From NCBI RefSeq assembly GCF_014841115.1, contig NZ_JACYTP010000002.1:62001-126000 (forward strand): DNA of 64,000 nucleotides, written 5' to 3'. The DNA comes from Photobacterium arenosum. Its GTDB lineage: Bacteria; Pseudomonadota; Gammaproteobacteria; Enterobacterales; Vibrionaceae. A program made the position numbers and the translations under genes. Shown here piece after piece: positions 23,720 through 34,510 of the stretch; the stretch's first letter is position 1, and the number at the start of each line of letters is the position of its first letter. The notes under the pieces were generated by a model. The model searched no databases, was not told the DNA's origin, and worked only from the letters and a program-made list of their open reading frames with translations.

Positions 23720-24617
23720 CCTGATCGCTCAGGGCACTTTTCAGCGCACCTTCCAGCTCCGGGTAGCAGAAATGGAAACCATGGGCTTCCAGCTTAGCCG
23801 GCAGAGCACGCTGGCTGTCGAGCAGCATCTGGGCCGATTCTCCCATACCGAGGCGCAACAACCATTCCGGTGTGCTCATCACATGCGGACGATGCAGCAC
23901 TCTGGCCAGTGTCTGGCTGAACTCTTTATTGGTCACAGGTTTGGGGGCCGTGAGGTTATAGGGGCCCTGAGCATTAGTTTGCTTGATCAGAAACAGTATG
24001 CCTTTCACCATGTCCTGCAGATGAATCCACGGGAAATACTGCTGTCCATTGCCAATCGGGCCACCCAGGCCCATTTTGTACAGCGGGACCAGTTTTGCCA
24101 GCGCCCCGCCGCCTTTGCCCAGTACAATGCCGGTGCGAAGCACACACACGCGGGTTTTTTCTGACTGCGCCGCCAGTGCCCGCTCCTCCCAGGTACGGCA
24201 AACCGTATGGGCAAAATCGTCGCGCTTAACATCGAGTGACTCGTCAAAGCCGTTGTGCTGTTGATCGCCGTAGTAGCCTACAGCAGAGCCGCTGATGAAG
24301 GTATGCGGCGGGCTCTCACCGGCCTGCAATCTGACCACCAGATCCCGGGTGAGCTGCCAGCGGCTGCGGCAAATCTCTTCTTTCTGTTTCTCTGTCCAGC
24401 GCTTATCAGCAATCGGTTCACCGGCCAGATTGATCACCACATCAAATTCATCCAGATTAACCAGTGAATCCAGGCTGGTGATGACTTTAATATGATGGCC
24501 CAGACGTTGATAAGCGCGGTTGGGGTTACGGCTGAGAACAGTTACCTGATCATGATTCAGATGAGGAAGTAGCGCTTTGCCAATAAACCCGGTTCCGCCG
24601 GTGATCAGAATATGCAT
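23694..24617 (-). CDS. yfcH: Epimerase family protein YfcH (TIGR01777-type)
   Basis: A 307-residue extended SDR with N-terminal Rossmann motif GGTGFIG, VINLAGEPI, SGSAVGYYGD and conserved RTGIVLGKGGGAL. The family resembles sugar-nucleotide epimerases but lacks a defined substrate. Convergent with ybbP. Confidence 0.9.
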   Translation of the reverse strand: MHILITGGTGFIGKALLPHLNHDQVTVLSRNPNRAYQRLGHHIKVITSLDSLVNLDEFDVVINLAGEPIADKRWTEKQKEEICRSRWQLTRDLVVRLQAGESPPHTFISGSAVGYYGDQQHNGFDESLDVKRDDFAHTVCRTWEERALAAQSEKTRVCVLRTGIVLGKGGGALAKLVPLYKMGLGGPIGNGQQYFPWIHLQDMVKGILFLIKQTNAQGPYNLTAPKPVTNKEFSQTLARVLHRPHVMSTPEWLLRLGMGESAQMLLDSQRALPAKLEAHGFHFCYPELEGALKSALSDQESRVTRVE

Positions 24618-24736
24618 GTCTCGTCCGCCTGTCTGACTGATAATTTATCCTTGTTTTGTCTAAATTATAATCAATCGGCGAGCTGTTCTCTGTTTTTCCA
24701 GCGCTTTCGGTTTTGACGTCAGTCAATAAACGAGGA

Positions 24737-25036
24737 TCAGCGATCAACATGACCCAGATCGCGAGCGGGATCCAGAATATCCCTGACCCTTTGTTTGAGT
24801 TGTTTGGCATCAGGAAAACCGCCATCGATTTTGCGTTCCCAGATGCGAACGTTATTGCAGAAGACTTCAAACCGGCCACCTGTGTCCGGGTGCAGGCTGA
24901 CGGCGTCCAGATCTTCGCTGAACGTATGCAACAGCTCCTGACACATCCAGCTGGCCCGAAGCATCCAGTTGCACTGGCGGCAGTAGTAAATATCAATCAC
25001 GGCTTTGCTGGCCGTTTGCGGTGTATTGTCAGACAT
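24737..25036 (-). CDS. SelT/SelW/SelH-family (Rdx) selenoprotein-like protein
   Basis: A 99-residue protein with the Rdx-family CxxC redox motif in IDIYYCRQCNWMLRASWM and the conserved GGRFEV and RIWERK segments. Cysteine replaces selenocysteine at the redox position. Function is presumed thioredoxin-like. ATG 25036 is preferred to an in-frame GTG four codons upstream. The gene is downstream of, and close to, the TSUP permease. Confidence 0.85.
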   Translation of the reverse strand: MSDNTPQTASKAVIDIYYCRQCNWMLRASWMCQELLHTFSEDLDAVSLHPDTGGRFEVFCNNVRIWERKIDGGFPDAKQLKQRVRDILDPARDLGHVDR

Positions 25037-25044
25037 AAGAATTC

Positions 25045-25806
25045 TCACATTCCGAATAACAGTTTGGCCCCGATCAGAAACGTCAGGGCTTCGAAACAGC
25101 GCTTGATCAGCTTATTGCTCTGCCTGATAGCCAGATGCGCCCCGAGGTAGCCCCCCAGCAATGAACCGGCAATCAGAATCGGCAGCCAGGGCCAGAATAT
25201 TTCCGCGCCTGCCGCGTACATGGCGACCGCGCCTGTGCCGTTCCAGAATAAACCGACACTGATCATGGTTAACGCGACGGCCTGTTTATAGTCATACCCA
25301 AACCAGCGTATCAGAAATAAGGTCACAAACAGACCGCTGCCTGCGGTCAGCGAGCCATTGATCACTCCAATCCCAGCCAGACCCAAGCTGCCGGTGATCA
25401 GCCCTTTGGTATCCCGTCGGCGTGCATTTTCGCTCTGGCCCAGGCTGGGTTGATACAGGGAGTATACGCCAAGGCCAATGATGAGGATGCCAAGGGCGGA
25501 CTCGGCTATTCGGCCCGGTACAAAGAGAATGGCATTTGCGCCCAGGATGACACCTAAGGTACCGGATGCAATGACATAGCCTGTCATTGACCAGTTCAGC
25601 TTACCGGATCGGATATGTTTGACGGCTGCACCCAGCCCCAGCGCGACGCTGGCAATTTTATGGGTAGCCAGCGCCACGGAAAAGGGCAGGCCCAGAAAAA
25701 TCAGCAGGGGAAACTGGATCAACCCGGCACCACCGCCGGACAAAGAGGCCAGAGTGTTGGCAAACAGGGAGCCAATGAAAAGTCCGAGAGAATTCAACCA
25801 ATCCAT
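25045..25806 (-). CDS. TSUP-family (TauE/SafE) permease
   Basis: A 253-residue protein with about eight membrane segments. The N-terminal SLSGGGAGLIQFPLL and the repeat-half motif GSLTAGSGLFVTLFLI are typical of the TSUP family, which moves sulfite, sulfonates or other sulfur and organic anions. Substrate cannot be read. Its stop is nine bases before the Rdx-like gene. Confidence 0.88.
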   Translation of the reverse strand: MDWLNSLGLFIGSLFANTLASLSGGGAGLIQFPLLIFLGLPFSVALATHKIASVALGLGAAVKHIRSGKLNWSMTGYVIASGTLGVILGANAILFVPGRIAESALGILIIGLGVYSLYQPSLGQSENARRRDTKGLITGSLGLAGIGVINGSLTAGSGLFVTLFLIRWFGYDYKQAVALTMISVGLFWNGTGAVAMYAAGAEIFWPWLPILIAGSLLGGYLGAHLAIRQSNKLIKRCFEALTFLIGAKLLFGM

Positions 25807-25888
25807 GTATCTTGCTGCAATCCTTAATTATTCAGACTTCACAGCATACGGATTATGAATAGTCTGGCAATGAGAATAGGGTGCTGCA

Positions 25889-25923
25889 AAAAAAATACCC
25901 CGGCAATGCCAGGGTATTTTCTT
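25889..25923 (-). terminator. Terminator after pta
   Basis: On the minus strand AATACCC pairs with GGGTATT, with further pairing of GGCA and TGCC inside, followed by eight T. It ends the ackA-pta transcript. Confidence 0.82.
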
Positions 25924-25942
25924 CGTTCGATTAAGTGGAGAC

Positions 25943-28102
25943 TTAAGCGTTTTGCTCTTCAGCCTGCTTGGCCTGAATCGCGGTCAGAGCGATGGTATAG
26001 ACGATGTCGTCTACCAGCGCGCCACGAGACAGGTCGTTCACCGGCTTGCGCATGCCCTGAAGCATTGGACCGATAGACACCAGCTCGGCAGAACGCTGTA
26101 CCGCTTTGTAGGTGGTGTTACCTGTGTTCAGATCCGGGAACACGAAGACAGTTGCTTTACCGGCAACCGGTGAGTCCGGCGCTTTAGATTTTGCCACGTT
26201 TTCCATGATGGCGGCGTCGTACTGCAGCGGACCGTCGATGATCAGATCAGGACGTTTTTCCTGCGCAATACGTGTTGCTTCACGGACTTTATCAACGTCT
26301 GCACCCTGGCCCGAGTTACCGGTAGAGTAAGAGATCATTGCTACGCGCGGTTCAATACCGAAGGCTTTGGCAGAGTCCGCCGACTGAATGGCGATTTCAG
26401 CCAGTTGCTCAGCGTTCGGATCCGGGTTGATGGCACAGTCACCATATACCAGAACCTGATCAGGCAGCAGCATGAAGAAGACAGAAGACACCAGTGACGC
26501 ACTTGGCGCGGTTTTGATCAGCTGCAGCGGCGGGCGAATGGTGTTGGCTGTGGTATGTACCGCACCCGAGACCAGACCGTCCACTTCGTTTTGTTCCAGC
26601 ATCATGGTACCCAGTACAACTGTATCTTCCAGCTGTTCACGGGCAACCACTTCGGTCATGCCTTTGTTCTTACGCAGCTCAACCAGACGAGCCACATACT
26701 GCTCGCGCACAGAGGCCGGATCGATAATGTCAACACCGGCACCCAGTACCACACCTTGCTGTTCGGCAACGCGTTTGATTTCCGCCGGGTTACCCAGCAG
26801 CACACATTCAGCAATACCGCGTTCTGCACAGATAGCAGCCGCTTTTACTGTACGTGGCTCATCACCTTCAGGCAGCACGATGCGTTTTGCCGCGCGGCGG
26901 GCATATTCTGTCAGTTGGTAACGGAAAGCCGGCGGGCTCAGGCGGCGTTCACGGGCAGAACCTTCGCTCAGGGATTCGATCCACTGGCCATCAATGTGGC
27001 TGGCCATGTACTCGTTGACCATCTCGACCCGCTCTTTATCGTCAGCCGGTACTTCCAGGCTGAAGCTCTGCAGGTTCAGAGAGGTCTGCCAGGTGTTCCC
27101 TTTGGCAATCATCACAGGCAGGCCGGTTTCGAAAGCACGCTTGCACAGTTTTTCAACGGTAGCAGGCAGTTCATAGCCACCGGTCAGCAGCAACGCGCCG
27201 ATTTCCACACCGTTCATCGCCGCCAGACAGGCAGCCACAACCACATCAGGACGGTCTGCTGAGGTTACCAGCAGTGAACCCGGACGGAAGTGCTCAACCA
27301 TGTTAGGGATAGAGCGGGCACAGAAAGTGATGCTCTTAATGCGACGGCTGTCGATTTCACCCGGGTTGATAATGTCAGCATTGAGGTGCTTCGCAATATC
27401 GGTTGCACGGGTAGCGATCAGCTCGGCATTGAAGGGCGCACAGCCCAGCACGCGAATCGGGCTGGAGTTGAACACTTGCATCACTTCAACGTGAGTGGGC
27501 ATCACAGAGTCAGAACCGTCGAAAATTTCAGACAGATCCGGACGGGTGCGGCCTTCAGCATCCACAGGGGCATTGAGTTTGTTCACAATCACACCTGAGA
27601 TGTGTTTGTTCTTAATACCGCCAAAGTTAGAGCAGGCAATTTCAATGCGCTCTTTCAGCTGGGCTGGGTTGTCTGTACCCGGCGAGACCACGAACACGAT
27701 TTCCGCGTCCAGTGTCTTGGCAATTTCGTAGTTGATCTGGTTCGCAAACGGGTGCTTGCGGGTGGGCACCAGACCTTCAATCAGGGCCACTTCAGCGCCT
27801 TCAGTGGCTTCTTTAAAGCGTGCAACGATATCTTCCAGCAGCACGTCGCTCTGGTCGCTGCGTATCAGCTCATCGGCTTCAGCCATGGACACCGGCTGAG
27901 CAATTTGCATGTCGCTGTTGGCACGGATAATCGACGTTGTCAGATCCGGCTGATCGCCGCCGTGACGAGGCTGGGCGATAGGTTTGAAAAAGGAAACACG
28001 GACGCCTTTGCGCTCCATAGCGCGAAGCACACCCAGGCTGACGCTGGTCAGGCCGACTCCGGCACCGACCGGAATGAGCATTATGGTACGTGACACAGTC
28101 AA
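25943..28102 (-). CDS. pta: Phosphate acetyltransferase
   Basis: A 719-residue long-form Pta, interconverting acetyl-CoA and acetyl phosphate. Order: N-terminal P-loop-like/dethiobiotin-synthetase-like domain, DRTGG regulatory domain (about 215-330) and the C-terminal catalytic domain (from about 395), with [10 protein letters not shown] and [16 protein letters not shown]. Forms the acetate overflow and activation pathway with AckA, encoded 114 bases upstream. A terminator-like hairpin lies in that gap. Confidence 0.96.
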   Translation of the reverse strand: MTVSRTIMLIPVGAGVGLTSVSLGVLRAMERKGVRVSFFKPIAQPRHGGDQPDLTTSIIRANSDMQIAQPVSMAEADELIRSDQSDVLLEDIVARFKEATEGAEVALIEGLVPTRKHPFANQINYEIAKTLDAEIVFVVSPGTDNPAQLKERIEIACSNFGGIKNKHISGVIVNKLNAPVDAEGRTRPDLSEIFDGSDSVMPTHVEVMQVFNSSPIRVLGCAPFNAELIATRATDIAKHLNADIINPGEIDSRRIKSITFCARSIPNMVEHFRPGSLLVTSADRPDVVVAACLAAMNGVEIGALLLTGGYELPATVEKLCKRAFETGLPVMIAKGNTWQTSLNLQSFSLEVPADDKERVEMVNEYMASHIDGQWIESLSEGSARERRLSPPAFRYQLTEYARRAAKRIVLPEGDEPRTVKAAAICAERGIAECVLLGNPAEIKRVAEQQGVVLGAGVDIIDPASVREQYVARLVELRKNKGMTEVVAREQLEDTVVLGTMMLEQNEVDGLVSGAVHTTANTIRPPLQLIKTAPSASLVSSVFFMLLPDQVLVYGDCAINPDPNAEQLAEIAIQSADSAKAFGIEPRVAMISYSTGNSGQGADVDKVREATRIAQEKRPDLIIDGPLQYDAAIMENVAKSKAPDSPVAGKATVFVFPDLNTGNTTYKAVQRSAELVSIGPMLQGMRKPVNDLSRGALVDDIVYTIALTAIQAKQAEEQNA

Positions 28103-28182
28103 TTCCTCAAACTGTTAGCAAACGGTAGAAAGGGAGGTCAGGCTGTCGGACAGCAACTCCCGATTATTATCATTCTTGATAG

Positions 28183-28204
28183 AAAAAGGCCGACTAAGTC
28201 GGCC
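28183..28204 (-). terminator. Terminator-like hairpin between ackA and pta
   Basis: On the minus strand GGCCGAC, loop TTA, GTCGGCC and five T. It would partly end transcription after ackA and lower pta expression, unless pta has its own promoter. Confidence 0.75.
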
Positions 28205-28216
28205 AATTGGTGTTGC

Positions 28217-29416
28217 TTAGATGTTGGTCAGGCGTGCTGTATCTTCAGCAATCACCAGCTCTTCATTGGTCGAGATAACCATGGCCGGTACGCGGCTGTT
28301 GTCTGTCGTGATCACACCTTCGCCACCGAAACGGGCTTTCAGGTTCTTTTCACTGTCGACTTCGATACCGAAGAACTTCAGGCGGTTCAGCACCATTTCA
28401 CGGATTGGGGCAGAGTTCTCGCCAATGCCGCCGGTGAAAGTGATCGCATCCAGCTGACCGTCCAGCGTCGCTGTGTAGCTGGCCACGTATTTCGCCAGGC
28501 GGTGGCAGAATACGTCCATCGCACGGGTCGCTTCTTCTTTCTGACCGTAGTTGTCTTCAACGAAACGGCAGTCAGAAGTGACTTCTGTCAGGCCAGCCAG
28601 ACCGGATTCTTTGGTCAGCATGGTGTTGATTTCGTCAACAGAGTAGCCCAGAGAGTCGTGCAGGTGGAAGATGATAGCCGGGTCGATGTCGCCACAACGC
28701 GTGCCCATCACCAGGCCTTCCAGCGGAGTCAGACCCATAGAGGTATCAACAGACTTACCATTCTTGATTGCGCAAACAGACGCGCCGTTACCCAGATGGC
28801 AGTTAATGATGTTCAGTTCGCTTTCTGCTTTACCCATGCGGTTAGCCGTTTCACGGGTGATGAACAGGTGCGAAGTGCCGTGCATACCATAACGACGAAT
28901 GCTGTGGTCTTTGTACAGCTTATATGGCAGCGCGTACAGGTACGCTTCTTCTGGCATAGTCTGGTGGAATGCGGTATCGAATACTGCAACGTTCTGCAGA
29001 GCCGGGAAGGCTTTCTGAGCGGCTTTGATACCAATGATATGTGCTGGATTATGCAGCGGTGCCAACGTAGCGCACTCTTCAATGCCTTTCAGCACGGCTT
29101 CATCAATCAGAGCTGATTGTGTGAACTTCTCGCCACCGTGAACCACACGGTGACCAATCGCTTTCAGGTTTTCAGCCAGCTCAGGCTTGGAAGCCAGAAT
29201 AGTTTCTACCATGAAAGCCAGTGCTTCTTCGTGTGCTGCACCATTACCCAGTTGAGCTTCGTGTTTGGCACCATCAAGTTTCCACTTGATACGGGCTTCT
29301 GGTAGGTGCAGACATTCTGCAAGACCTGTCAGGTGCTCATCACCTGATACTGCGTCGACGACAGCAAACTTCAGAGAAGAACTACCGCAGTTAAGAACTA
29401 AAACCAGCTTAGACAT
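28217..29416 (-). CDS. ackA: Acetate kinase
   Basis: A 399-residue kinase converting acetate plus ATP to acetyl phosphate. Landmarks: NCGSSSLKF (phosphate loop), [18 protein letters not shown] with catalytic Asp, GMHGTSH and FTGGIGENS. First gene of ackA-pta. Confidence 0.97.
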   Translation of the reverse strand: MSKLVLVLNCGSSSLKFAVVDAVSGDEHLTGLAECLHLPEARIKWKLDGAKHEAQLGNGAAHEEALAFMVETILASKPELAENLKAIGHRVVHGGEKFTQSALIDEAVLKGIEECATLAPLHNPAHIIGIKAAQKAFPALQNVAVFDTAFHQTMPEEAYLYALPYKLYKDHSIRRYGMHGTSHLFITRETANRMGKAESELNIINCHLGNGASVCAIKNGKSVDTSMGLTPLEGLVMGTRCGDIDPAIIFHLHDSLGYSVDEINTMLTKESGLAGLTEVTSDCRFVEDNYGQKEEATRAMDVFCHRLAKYVASYTATLDGQLDAITFTGGIGENSAPIREMVLNRLKFFGIEVDSEKNLKARFGGEGVITTDNSRVPAMVISTNEELVIAEDTARLTNI

Positions 29417-29735
29417 GTGAGTGACTACCTATATAATCTGTCTGAAAGTTGATATTCAATTGAATAAGCGTTAACCATAGAATAGTCGACCCAGTGTATG
29501 GCGAGACTAAACCAGGTATTTTTGCTTCTGTCCGTAGAAGTGAAATGCAAACCTGAGGAGTTAACTTATCCTTAATTTATTGCGATAACAGGGTTATCGG
29601 CCAACAATTACCTAAGGCGTGCATAGGATAGCCCTTGTTGGTCGATATAACAAAAAAATTTTTAAAAATTAATTCATGGTAGATTGATTGTTGTTTGTTT
29701 TGAAAATTTACAGTATTTGTTGAGGCTGGTGCGAT
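29417..29735. other. Intergenic region between divergent ackA and yfbV
   Basis: Holds promoters in both directions. A perfect 12-base palindrome ATTCAATTGAAT lies at 29454-29465, about 40 bases before ackA; next to TTGAT it weakly resembles a redox-regulator site but misses the FNR second half. The part next to yfbV is very AT-rich. Nothing else recognised. Confidence 0.5.
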
Positions 29736-30185
29736 ATGAATCAGACAAAAATCTGGAAACAGGTCCAACACGGCCAGCATTACATGTCGGTATGGCCAAT
29801 GCGCAAAGAGCTGGCTGTATTGTTTCCTGAACAACGCTATATCAGGGCCACCCGATTTGCGGTGCGTGTGATGCCCGCTGTGGCCGTGATGAGCGTTCTG
29901 AGCCAGATGGCTTTTCATAATTCCTCTGGTTTGCCACTGGCGATGGCAGTGGCCTTGTTTGCGCTCAGTATGCCGTTGCAGGGCCTGTTGTGGCTGGGGA
30001 AACGCAGCCGGACAGCCTTGCCGCCCTCACTGGCGAGCTGGTGCCGTGAAATACACGGCAAAATTTTAAGTGAAGGCTATTCCATGCAGCCGCTGAAAGA
30101 GCGGCCTCGCTATCTGGAGCTGGCACAGGTGCTGGACAGAGCCTTTAAGCAGTTGGATAAGGCCTCTCTCGAACGCTGGTTCTGA
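29736..30185 (+). CDS. yfbV: Membrane protein YfbV (UPF0208)
   Basis: A 149-residue protein with two adjacent membrane segments (about 46-65 and 69-90) and a cytoplasmic C-terminus, ending in LDKASLERWF. E. coli YfbV insulates the Ter macrodomain; its place next to ackA is the same as in E. coli. Confidence 0.9.
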   Translation: MNQTKIWKQVQHGQHYMSVWPMRKELAVLFPEQRYIRATRFAVRVMPAVAVMSVLSQMAFHNSSGLPLAMAVALFALSMPLQGLLWLGKRSRTALPPSLASWCREIHGKILSEGYSMQPLKERPRYLELAQVLDRAFKQLDKASLERWF

Positions 30186-30280
30186 TTGCCGTTTTGCGGG
30201 GTGATGTGCTGCGGATTTGCCCTGTGTTCAGTCTGCAAAGGCGATTAGGAAAGGCGAAAAACGGTTAAAGTGAACATGTG

Positions 30281-30330
30281 GCAAACAAAAAAAACGGACA
30301 GGGATATTCCTGTCCGTTTTTTTGTTTGCT
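30281..30330. terminator. Long bidirectional terminator
   Basis: GCAAAC, an A run, CGGACAGG, loop GATATT, CCTGTCCG, a T run and GTTTGC form a long stem with A and T tracts on both sides. It serves convergent yfbV and dxs. Confidence 0.92.
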
Positions 30331-30342
30331 ATCACCGGCGAT

Positions 30343-32208
30343 TCAGCTGGCCAGATAGCGGCGGATTTGGGCCTCTATGCCCGGACCATCGATTTCCAGT
30401 TCAGCATGCAGTTCAGCTTGAGTGCCCTGATGGACAAATTTGTCCGGCAGGCCGATTTGCAGCACAGGCTTAATGCGTTTGTCTTTCATCAAAAACTCGA
30501 TCACACCGGAACCGGCGCCGCCGGCGATGGCATTTTCTTCCACCGTGACCAGCAGATCATGGTTGTCGGCCAGCTCGCGAATCAAGGCTTCATCCAGTGG
30601 TTTGACAAAGCGCATGTCAGCAACAGTGGCATCCAGGGCTTCTGCCGCTTCCAGCGCATAGCTCAGTGTGGTGCCGAAGTTCAGGATCGCCACTTTTTCA
30701 CCCTGGCGGCGGAGTATCCCTTTGCCCAGTTCCAGCGCCGTCATGGTGGCATCTGGTGTTACACCGGTTCCGCTGCCTCGCGGGTAGCGCACTGCGCTGG
30801 GCCCCTGATGCTGATGACCGGTATAGAGCATCTGGCGGCACTCGTTTTCGTCACTCGGTGTCATGATCACCATGTTAGGAATGCAGCGCAGGAAGCTCAG
30901 ATCAAAGGCGCCCTGGTGGGTCTGGCCGTCAGCCCCGACCAGTCCGCCACGATCTATCGCGAACATCACAGGTAAATCCATAATGGCGACATCGTGGATC
31001 AGCTGATCATAACCGCGCTGCAGGAAAGTCGAGTAGATAGCGACAACCGGGTGATAACCGCCAATAGCCATACCGGTCGCCAGTGTTACCGCATGCTGCT
31101 CAGCGATGGCGACATCAAAATACTGATCCGGGTATTCTTTGGAGAACCGGACCAGGCCGGAACCTTCACGCATTGCCGGTGTGATGGCCATCAGCTTGCT
31201 GTCTTTCTCTGCCATATCACATAGCCAGTCGCCGAAGATTTTCGAGAAAGTCGGTTTGCTGTCTTTGGCTTTCGGCAGCGGGTTCTGGCTCAGATCAAAC
31301 TTTGGTACGGCGTGATAATTGATCGGATCGGCTTCCGCCGGCGCATAGCCTTTGCCTTTTTTCGTCATGATATGAAGAAATTGCGGGCCTTTGAGGTTGC
31401 GCATATTTTTAATCGTACGCACCAGCTCCTGCACATCATGGCCGTCGATAGGGCCGATGTAATTAAAGCCCAGTTCTTCAAACATAGTGCCTGGCACGAC
31501 CATGCCTTTGAGGTGCTCCTCGGCCCGGCGGACCAGTTCTTTAATCGGTGGTGCGCCTGAGAGAACCTTCTTGCCGCCTTCGCGAATGCTGGCATAGAAA
31601 TTACCGGACAGCAGACGTGCCAGATGATTATTGAGCGCACCTACGTTCTCGGAGATCGACATTTCATTGTCGTTGAGGATCACCAGCATGTCGCTGTGTA
31701 CATCACCGGCATGGTTCATGGCTTCGAAAGCCATGCCCGCGGTAATGGCCCCGTCACCGATCACGCTGACAACTTTGCGGCCCGCGCCTTCACGCTCGGC
31801 GGCAATCGCCATGCCCAGGCCGGCACTGATTGAGGTAGAGGAGTGGCCGACAGACAGCACGTCATATTCACTTTCTTCCCGCCAGGGGAAGGGGTGCAAA
31901 CCGTTTTTCTGGCGAATGGTATTTAAACGATCGCGACGCCCGGTCAGGATTTTATGCGGGTAGGCCTGATGACCGACATCCCAAATCAAATGATCGAAAG
32001 GTGTGTTGTACACATAATGCAGGGCAACCGTCAGTTCTACGGCGCCCAGACCCGAAGCAAAATGCCCGCTGGACTGACTCACAGAGTTGAGCAGATACGT
32101 CCGCAGCTCATCGCAGAGCGCAGGTAAACTGTCCACCGGCAGTAAACGGAGTTCGTCCGGTGTATTGGCTAAGGCCAGATGTGGGTATTTAGAAATATCC
32201 AATGTCAT
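30343..32208 (-). CDS. dxs: 1-deoxy-D-xylulose-5-phosphate synthase
   Basis: A 621-residue thiamine-diphosphate enzyme condensing pyruvate and glyceraldehyde 3-phosphate, the entry step of the MEP isoprenoid pathway and source of thiamine and pyridoxal precursors. Landmarks: [15 protein letters not shown] (ThDP and Mg site), [11 protein letters not shown] with catalytic Glu, and [10 protein letters not shown]. Third gene of xseB-ispA-dxs, 23 bases after ispA. Confidence 0.97.
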   Translation of the reverse strand: MTLDISKYPHLALANTPDELRLLPVDSLPALCDELRTYLLNSVSQSSGHFASGLGAVELTVALHYVYNTPFDHLIWDVGHQAYPHKILTGRRDRLNTIRQKNGLHPFPWREESEYDVLSVGHSSTSISAGLGMAIAAEREGAGRKVVSVIGDGAITAGMAFEAMNHAGDVHSDMLVILNDNEMSISENVGALNNHLARLLSGNFYASIREGGKKVLSGAPPIKELVRRAEEHLKGMVVPGTMFEELGFNYIGPIDGHDVQELVRTIKNMRNLKGPQFLHIMTKKGKGYAPAEADPINYHAVPKFDLSQNPLPKAKDSKPTFSKIFGDWLCDMAEKDSKLMAITPAMREGSGLVRFSKEYPDQYFDVAIAEQHAVTLATGMAIGGYHPVVAIYSTFLQRGYDQLIHDVAIMDLPVMFAIDRGGLVGADGQTHQGAFDLSFLRCIPNMVIMTPSDENECRQMLYTGHQHQGPSAVRYPRGSGTGVTPDATMTALELGKGILRRQGEKVAILNFGTTLSYALEAAEALDATVADMRFVKPLDEALIRELADNHDLLVTVEENAIAGGAGSGVIEFLMKDKRIKPVLQIGLPDKFVHQGTQAELHAELEIDGPGIEAQIRRYLAS

Positions 32209-32231
32209 AACAAGTCGGCGCTTATACTGTT

Positions 32232-33128
32232 TTAGTTGTTGCGCTCGATAACGTATCGGGCGAAAACTTCTAATGAATCTGTATTGTAGGGTATAGCTTC
32301 CAGGGCGTGTAGGGCTTCCTGGTATAGCTGGCGAGCTTTATCCTGTGCGCCTGCTAATCCTAGCAGGGCAGGGTAGGTGCTTTTTTCCAGAGCGGCATCT
32401 GATCCCTGGGGTTTCCCCAGTGTCTGAGTATCGCTGATCACATCCAGAATGTCGTCCTGAACCTGAAAGGCCAAGCCAATCGCCTCTGCGTACCTGTCCA
32501 GCTGTGGCAGGATGGCGACCCCTTTTTCACCGGCCGCCAGAGCGCCAAGGCGCACCGCACAACGGATCAGTGCCCCGGTTTTGTGTCTGTGTATCGTTTC
32601 CAGCTGCGCCAGACCGACACGCTTGTGCTCTGCAGCTAAATCCAGCATCTGTCCGGCACACATACCGGATGCGCCGGCAGCCTGAGCCAATTCGCGAACC
32701 ATGGCGATGCGCTGGCTGTTGCCCTCGGCACTCAGCCGGCCAGAAGCCAGTATTTCAAAAGCGAGTGTCTGCAAGGCATCACCGGCCAGAATGGCAGAGG
32801 CTTCATCAAAGGCAATGTGACAGGTCGGTTTGCCCCGACGCAGTTCGTCGTCATCCATAGCAGGAAGATCGTCATGGATCAGCGAATAGGCATGAATACA
32901 CTCTACTGCCGCCGCCGGGGTATCCAGATCATTGATATCCGCTCCCAGCATGCTGCCTGTGACATAAGTCAGGAAAGGCCGGGCACGCTTTCCGCCCAGC
33001 AAGGTGCCGTGCCTCATCGCCTGAACCAGAGGCTGATCGGTAAAGGGCAACTGATTCAGCCAGTGTTCCAGCTGATCATTATTACGGGCCGCGTACTCGG
33101 CCAGTTGTTGAGAAAGGCTGTTAGTCAT
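32232..33128 (-). CDS. ispA: (2E,6E)-farnesyl diphosphate synthase
   Basis: A 298-residue trans-prenyltransferase making farnesyl diphosphate. Both Asp-rich motifs are present: DDLPAMDDD and DDILD. The ATG at 33128 overlaps the end of xseB by eight bases; an in-frame TTG four codons upstream is not needed. Confidence 0.95.
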   Translation of the reverse strand: MTNSLSQQLAEYAARNNDQLEHWLNQLPFTDQPLVQAMRHGTLLGGKRARPFLTYVTGSMLGADINDLDTPAAAVECIHAYSLIHDDLPAMDDDELRRGKPTCHIAFDEASAILAGDALQTLAFEILASGRLSAEGNSQRIAMVRELAQAAGASGMCAGQMLDLAAEHKRVGLAQLETIHRHKTGALIRCAVRLGALAAGEKGVAILPQLDRYAEAIGLAFQVQDDILDVISDTQTLGKPQGSDAALEKSTYPALLGLAGAQDKARQLYQEALHALEAIPYNTDSLEVFARYVIERNN

Positions 33129-33363
33129 CGCTCGGTTCAAAGTCCGTTAGTGGCGCATTGTCGTCAGCTTGCAGCAAAATCTCAACCCGTTGCTCGGCCT
33201 GGGTCAGTTTTTGCTGGCTGTTGCGGGCCAGGGAAATGCCACGCTCAAATTTTTTCAGCGCGTCTTCTAAAGGGATATCACCGGATTCCAGCTCGTTGAC
33301 TATCACATCGAGTTCATTCATGGCCTCTTCGAAGGCCATCTTTTCTGGTTTTTTAGTCGCCAT
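33121..33363 (-). CDS. xseB: Exodeoxyribonuclease VII small subunit
   Basis: An 80-residue helical protein, FEEAMNELDVIVNELESG...LEDALKKFERGI, the XseB signature. It binds XseA to form exonuclease VII. First gene of the operon with ispA and dxs, as in E. coli. Confidence 0.95.
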   Translation of the reverse strand: MATKKPEKMAFEEAMNELDVIVNELESGDIPLEDALKKFERGISLARNSQQKLTQAEQRVEILLQADDNAPLTDFEPSDD

Positions 33364-33737
33364 ATCCGGTCCATTGATGGGTTGTGAGCGCGTTTGGAGG
33401 TGCGCCCGAAAATGAGGGGAAAATAGCGCACAGGCTATGCCGGGTCAAATTATGGCACAGGGAAGTGTGCGCATTACAGTGTTATTTTTATGGTTTTTAT
33501 ACCCTGTGCTGCTTTCTATCGCCCATTGCAAGAGGAATGCAATCACAGATGACAGGCGGAAGTTCGGTTTTTCCCAGCAGAGCACAAAACCAAGGGTTAA
33601 TCAGTGCTAAACCAAAATCCAAAGGTGCCGATACAGGGTGAGTAAGTTAGAATAGCGCCAGTTTGAGCTGGCCAGAGTAACCCGGACATCCTTGATGTTA
33701 CTTGGGTTGATAAGAAAAAATTACAGAGGAGTGATCC
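33364..33737. other. Intergenic region between divergent xseB and pomA
   Basis: About 370 bases with promoters for the isoprenoid operon and the stator operon. No sigma-54 or clear sigma-28 element was recognised, and no RNA gene or terminator. Confidence 0.5.
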
Positions 33738-34499
33738 GTGGATTTGGCAACCCTCATAGGCTTAGTTGGTGCCTTTGCTTTTGTCATTATGGCGATGCTG
33801 CTGGGTGGCAGCCTTGATATATTTTTTAATGTGCCCTCTATTTTGATTGTATTGGGCGGGACATTATTTGTTGTATTAATGAAGTACAGCCTGTCGCAGT
33901 TTTTTGGCGCCGCCAAAATTGCGGCCAAAGCCTTCATGTTTAAAACAGACGACCCGGAAGATTTGATCGCCAAGATTGTTGAAATGGCGGATGCGGCACG
34001 TAAAGGCGGCTTTCTGGCGCTGGAAGAAATGGAAGTCAATAACAGCTTCCTGCGTAAAGGGATTGATTTACTTGTCGACGGTCACGACGCCGACGTAGTG
34101 CGTTCGACATTGCAAAAAGACATCGGGCTGACCAACGAGCGTCATGAACGGGGTGTCGGTATTTTCAGCTCATTAGGTGAAGTTTCACCTGCGATGGGGA
34201 TGATAGGTACCCTGGTGGGACTGGTCGCCATGCTGACCAACATGGACGATCCGAAATCTATCGGCCCGGCCATGGCCGTGGCGCTGTTAACCACCTTATA
34301 CGGTTCGATCCTGGCCAACATGGTCGCTATCCCTATTGCTGATAAACTGTCATTACGTAAAAACGAAGAGCGCCTTAACCGCCGCCTGATTCTTGATGGG
34401 GTACTGGCCATACAGGATGGTCAGAATCCGCGTGTGATTGACGGTTTTCTGAAAAATTACCTCCATGAAAAACAACGCCGTACTGACGTTGATGAATAA
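33738..34499 (+). CDS. pomA: Sodium-driven flagellar stator protein PomA
   Basis: A 253-residue membrane protein beginning MDLATLIGLVGAFAFVIMAM, as in Vibrio PomA. Four segments are expected: two at the N-terminus and two around 150-210, with a charged cytoplasmic loop that contacts FliG. GTG start with GAGGAG just upstream. Forms the Na+ channel of the polar flagellar motor with PomB. Confidence 0.95.
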   Translation: MDLATLIGLVGAFAFVIMAMLLGGSLDIFFNVPSILIVLGGTLFVVLMKYSLSQFFGAAKIAAKAFMFKTDDPEDLIAKIVEMADAARKGGFLALEEMEVNNSFLRKGIDLLVDGHDADVVRSTLQKDIGLTNERHERGVGIFSSLGEVSPAMGMIGTLVGLVAMLTNMDDPKSIGPAMAVALLTTLYGSILANMVAIPIADKLSLRKNEERLNRRLILDGVLAIQDGQNPRVIDGFLKNYLHEKQRRTDVDE

Positions 34500-34510
34500 G
34501 GAGGCTGGTG

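Noticed and set aside
26555..27262. 235-codon rightward ORF inside pta
   Set aside because: Complete overlap with pta on the other strand, His/Gln/Phe-rich composition typical of antisense frames, no ribosome site or domain.
29451..29466. FNR box before ackA
   Set aside because: TTGAT is present but the second half (ATCAA) is not; the palindrome ATTCAATTGAAT alone is not enough.
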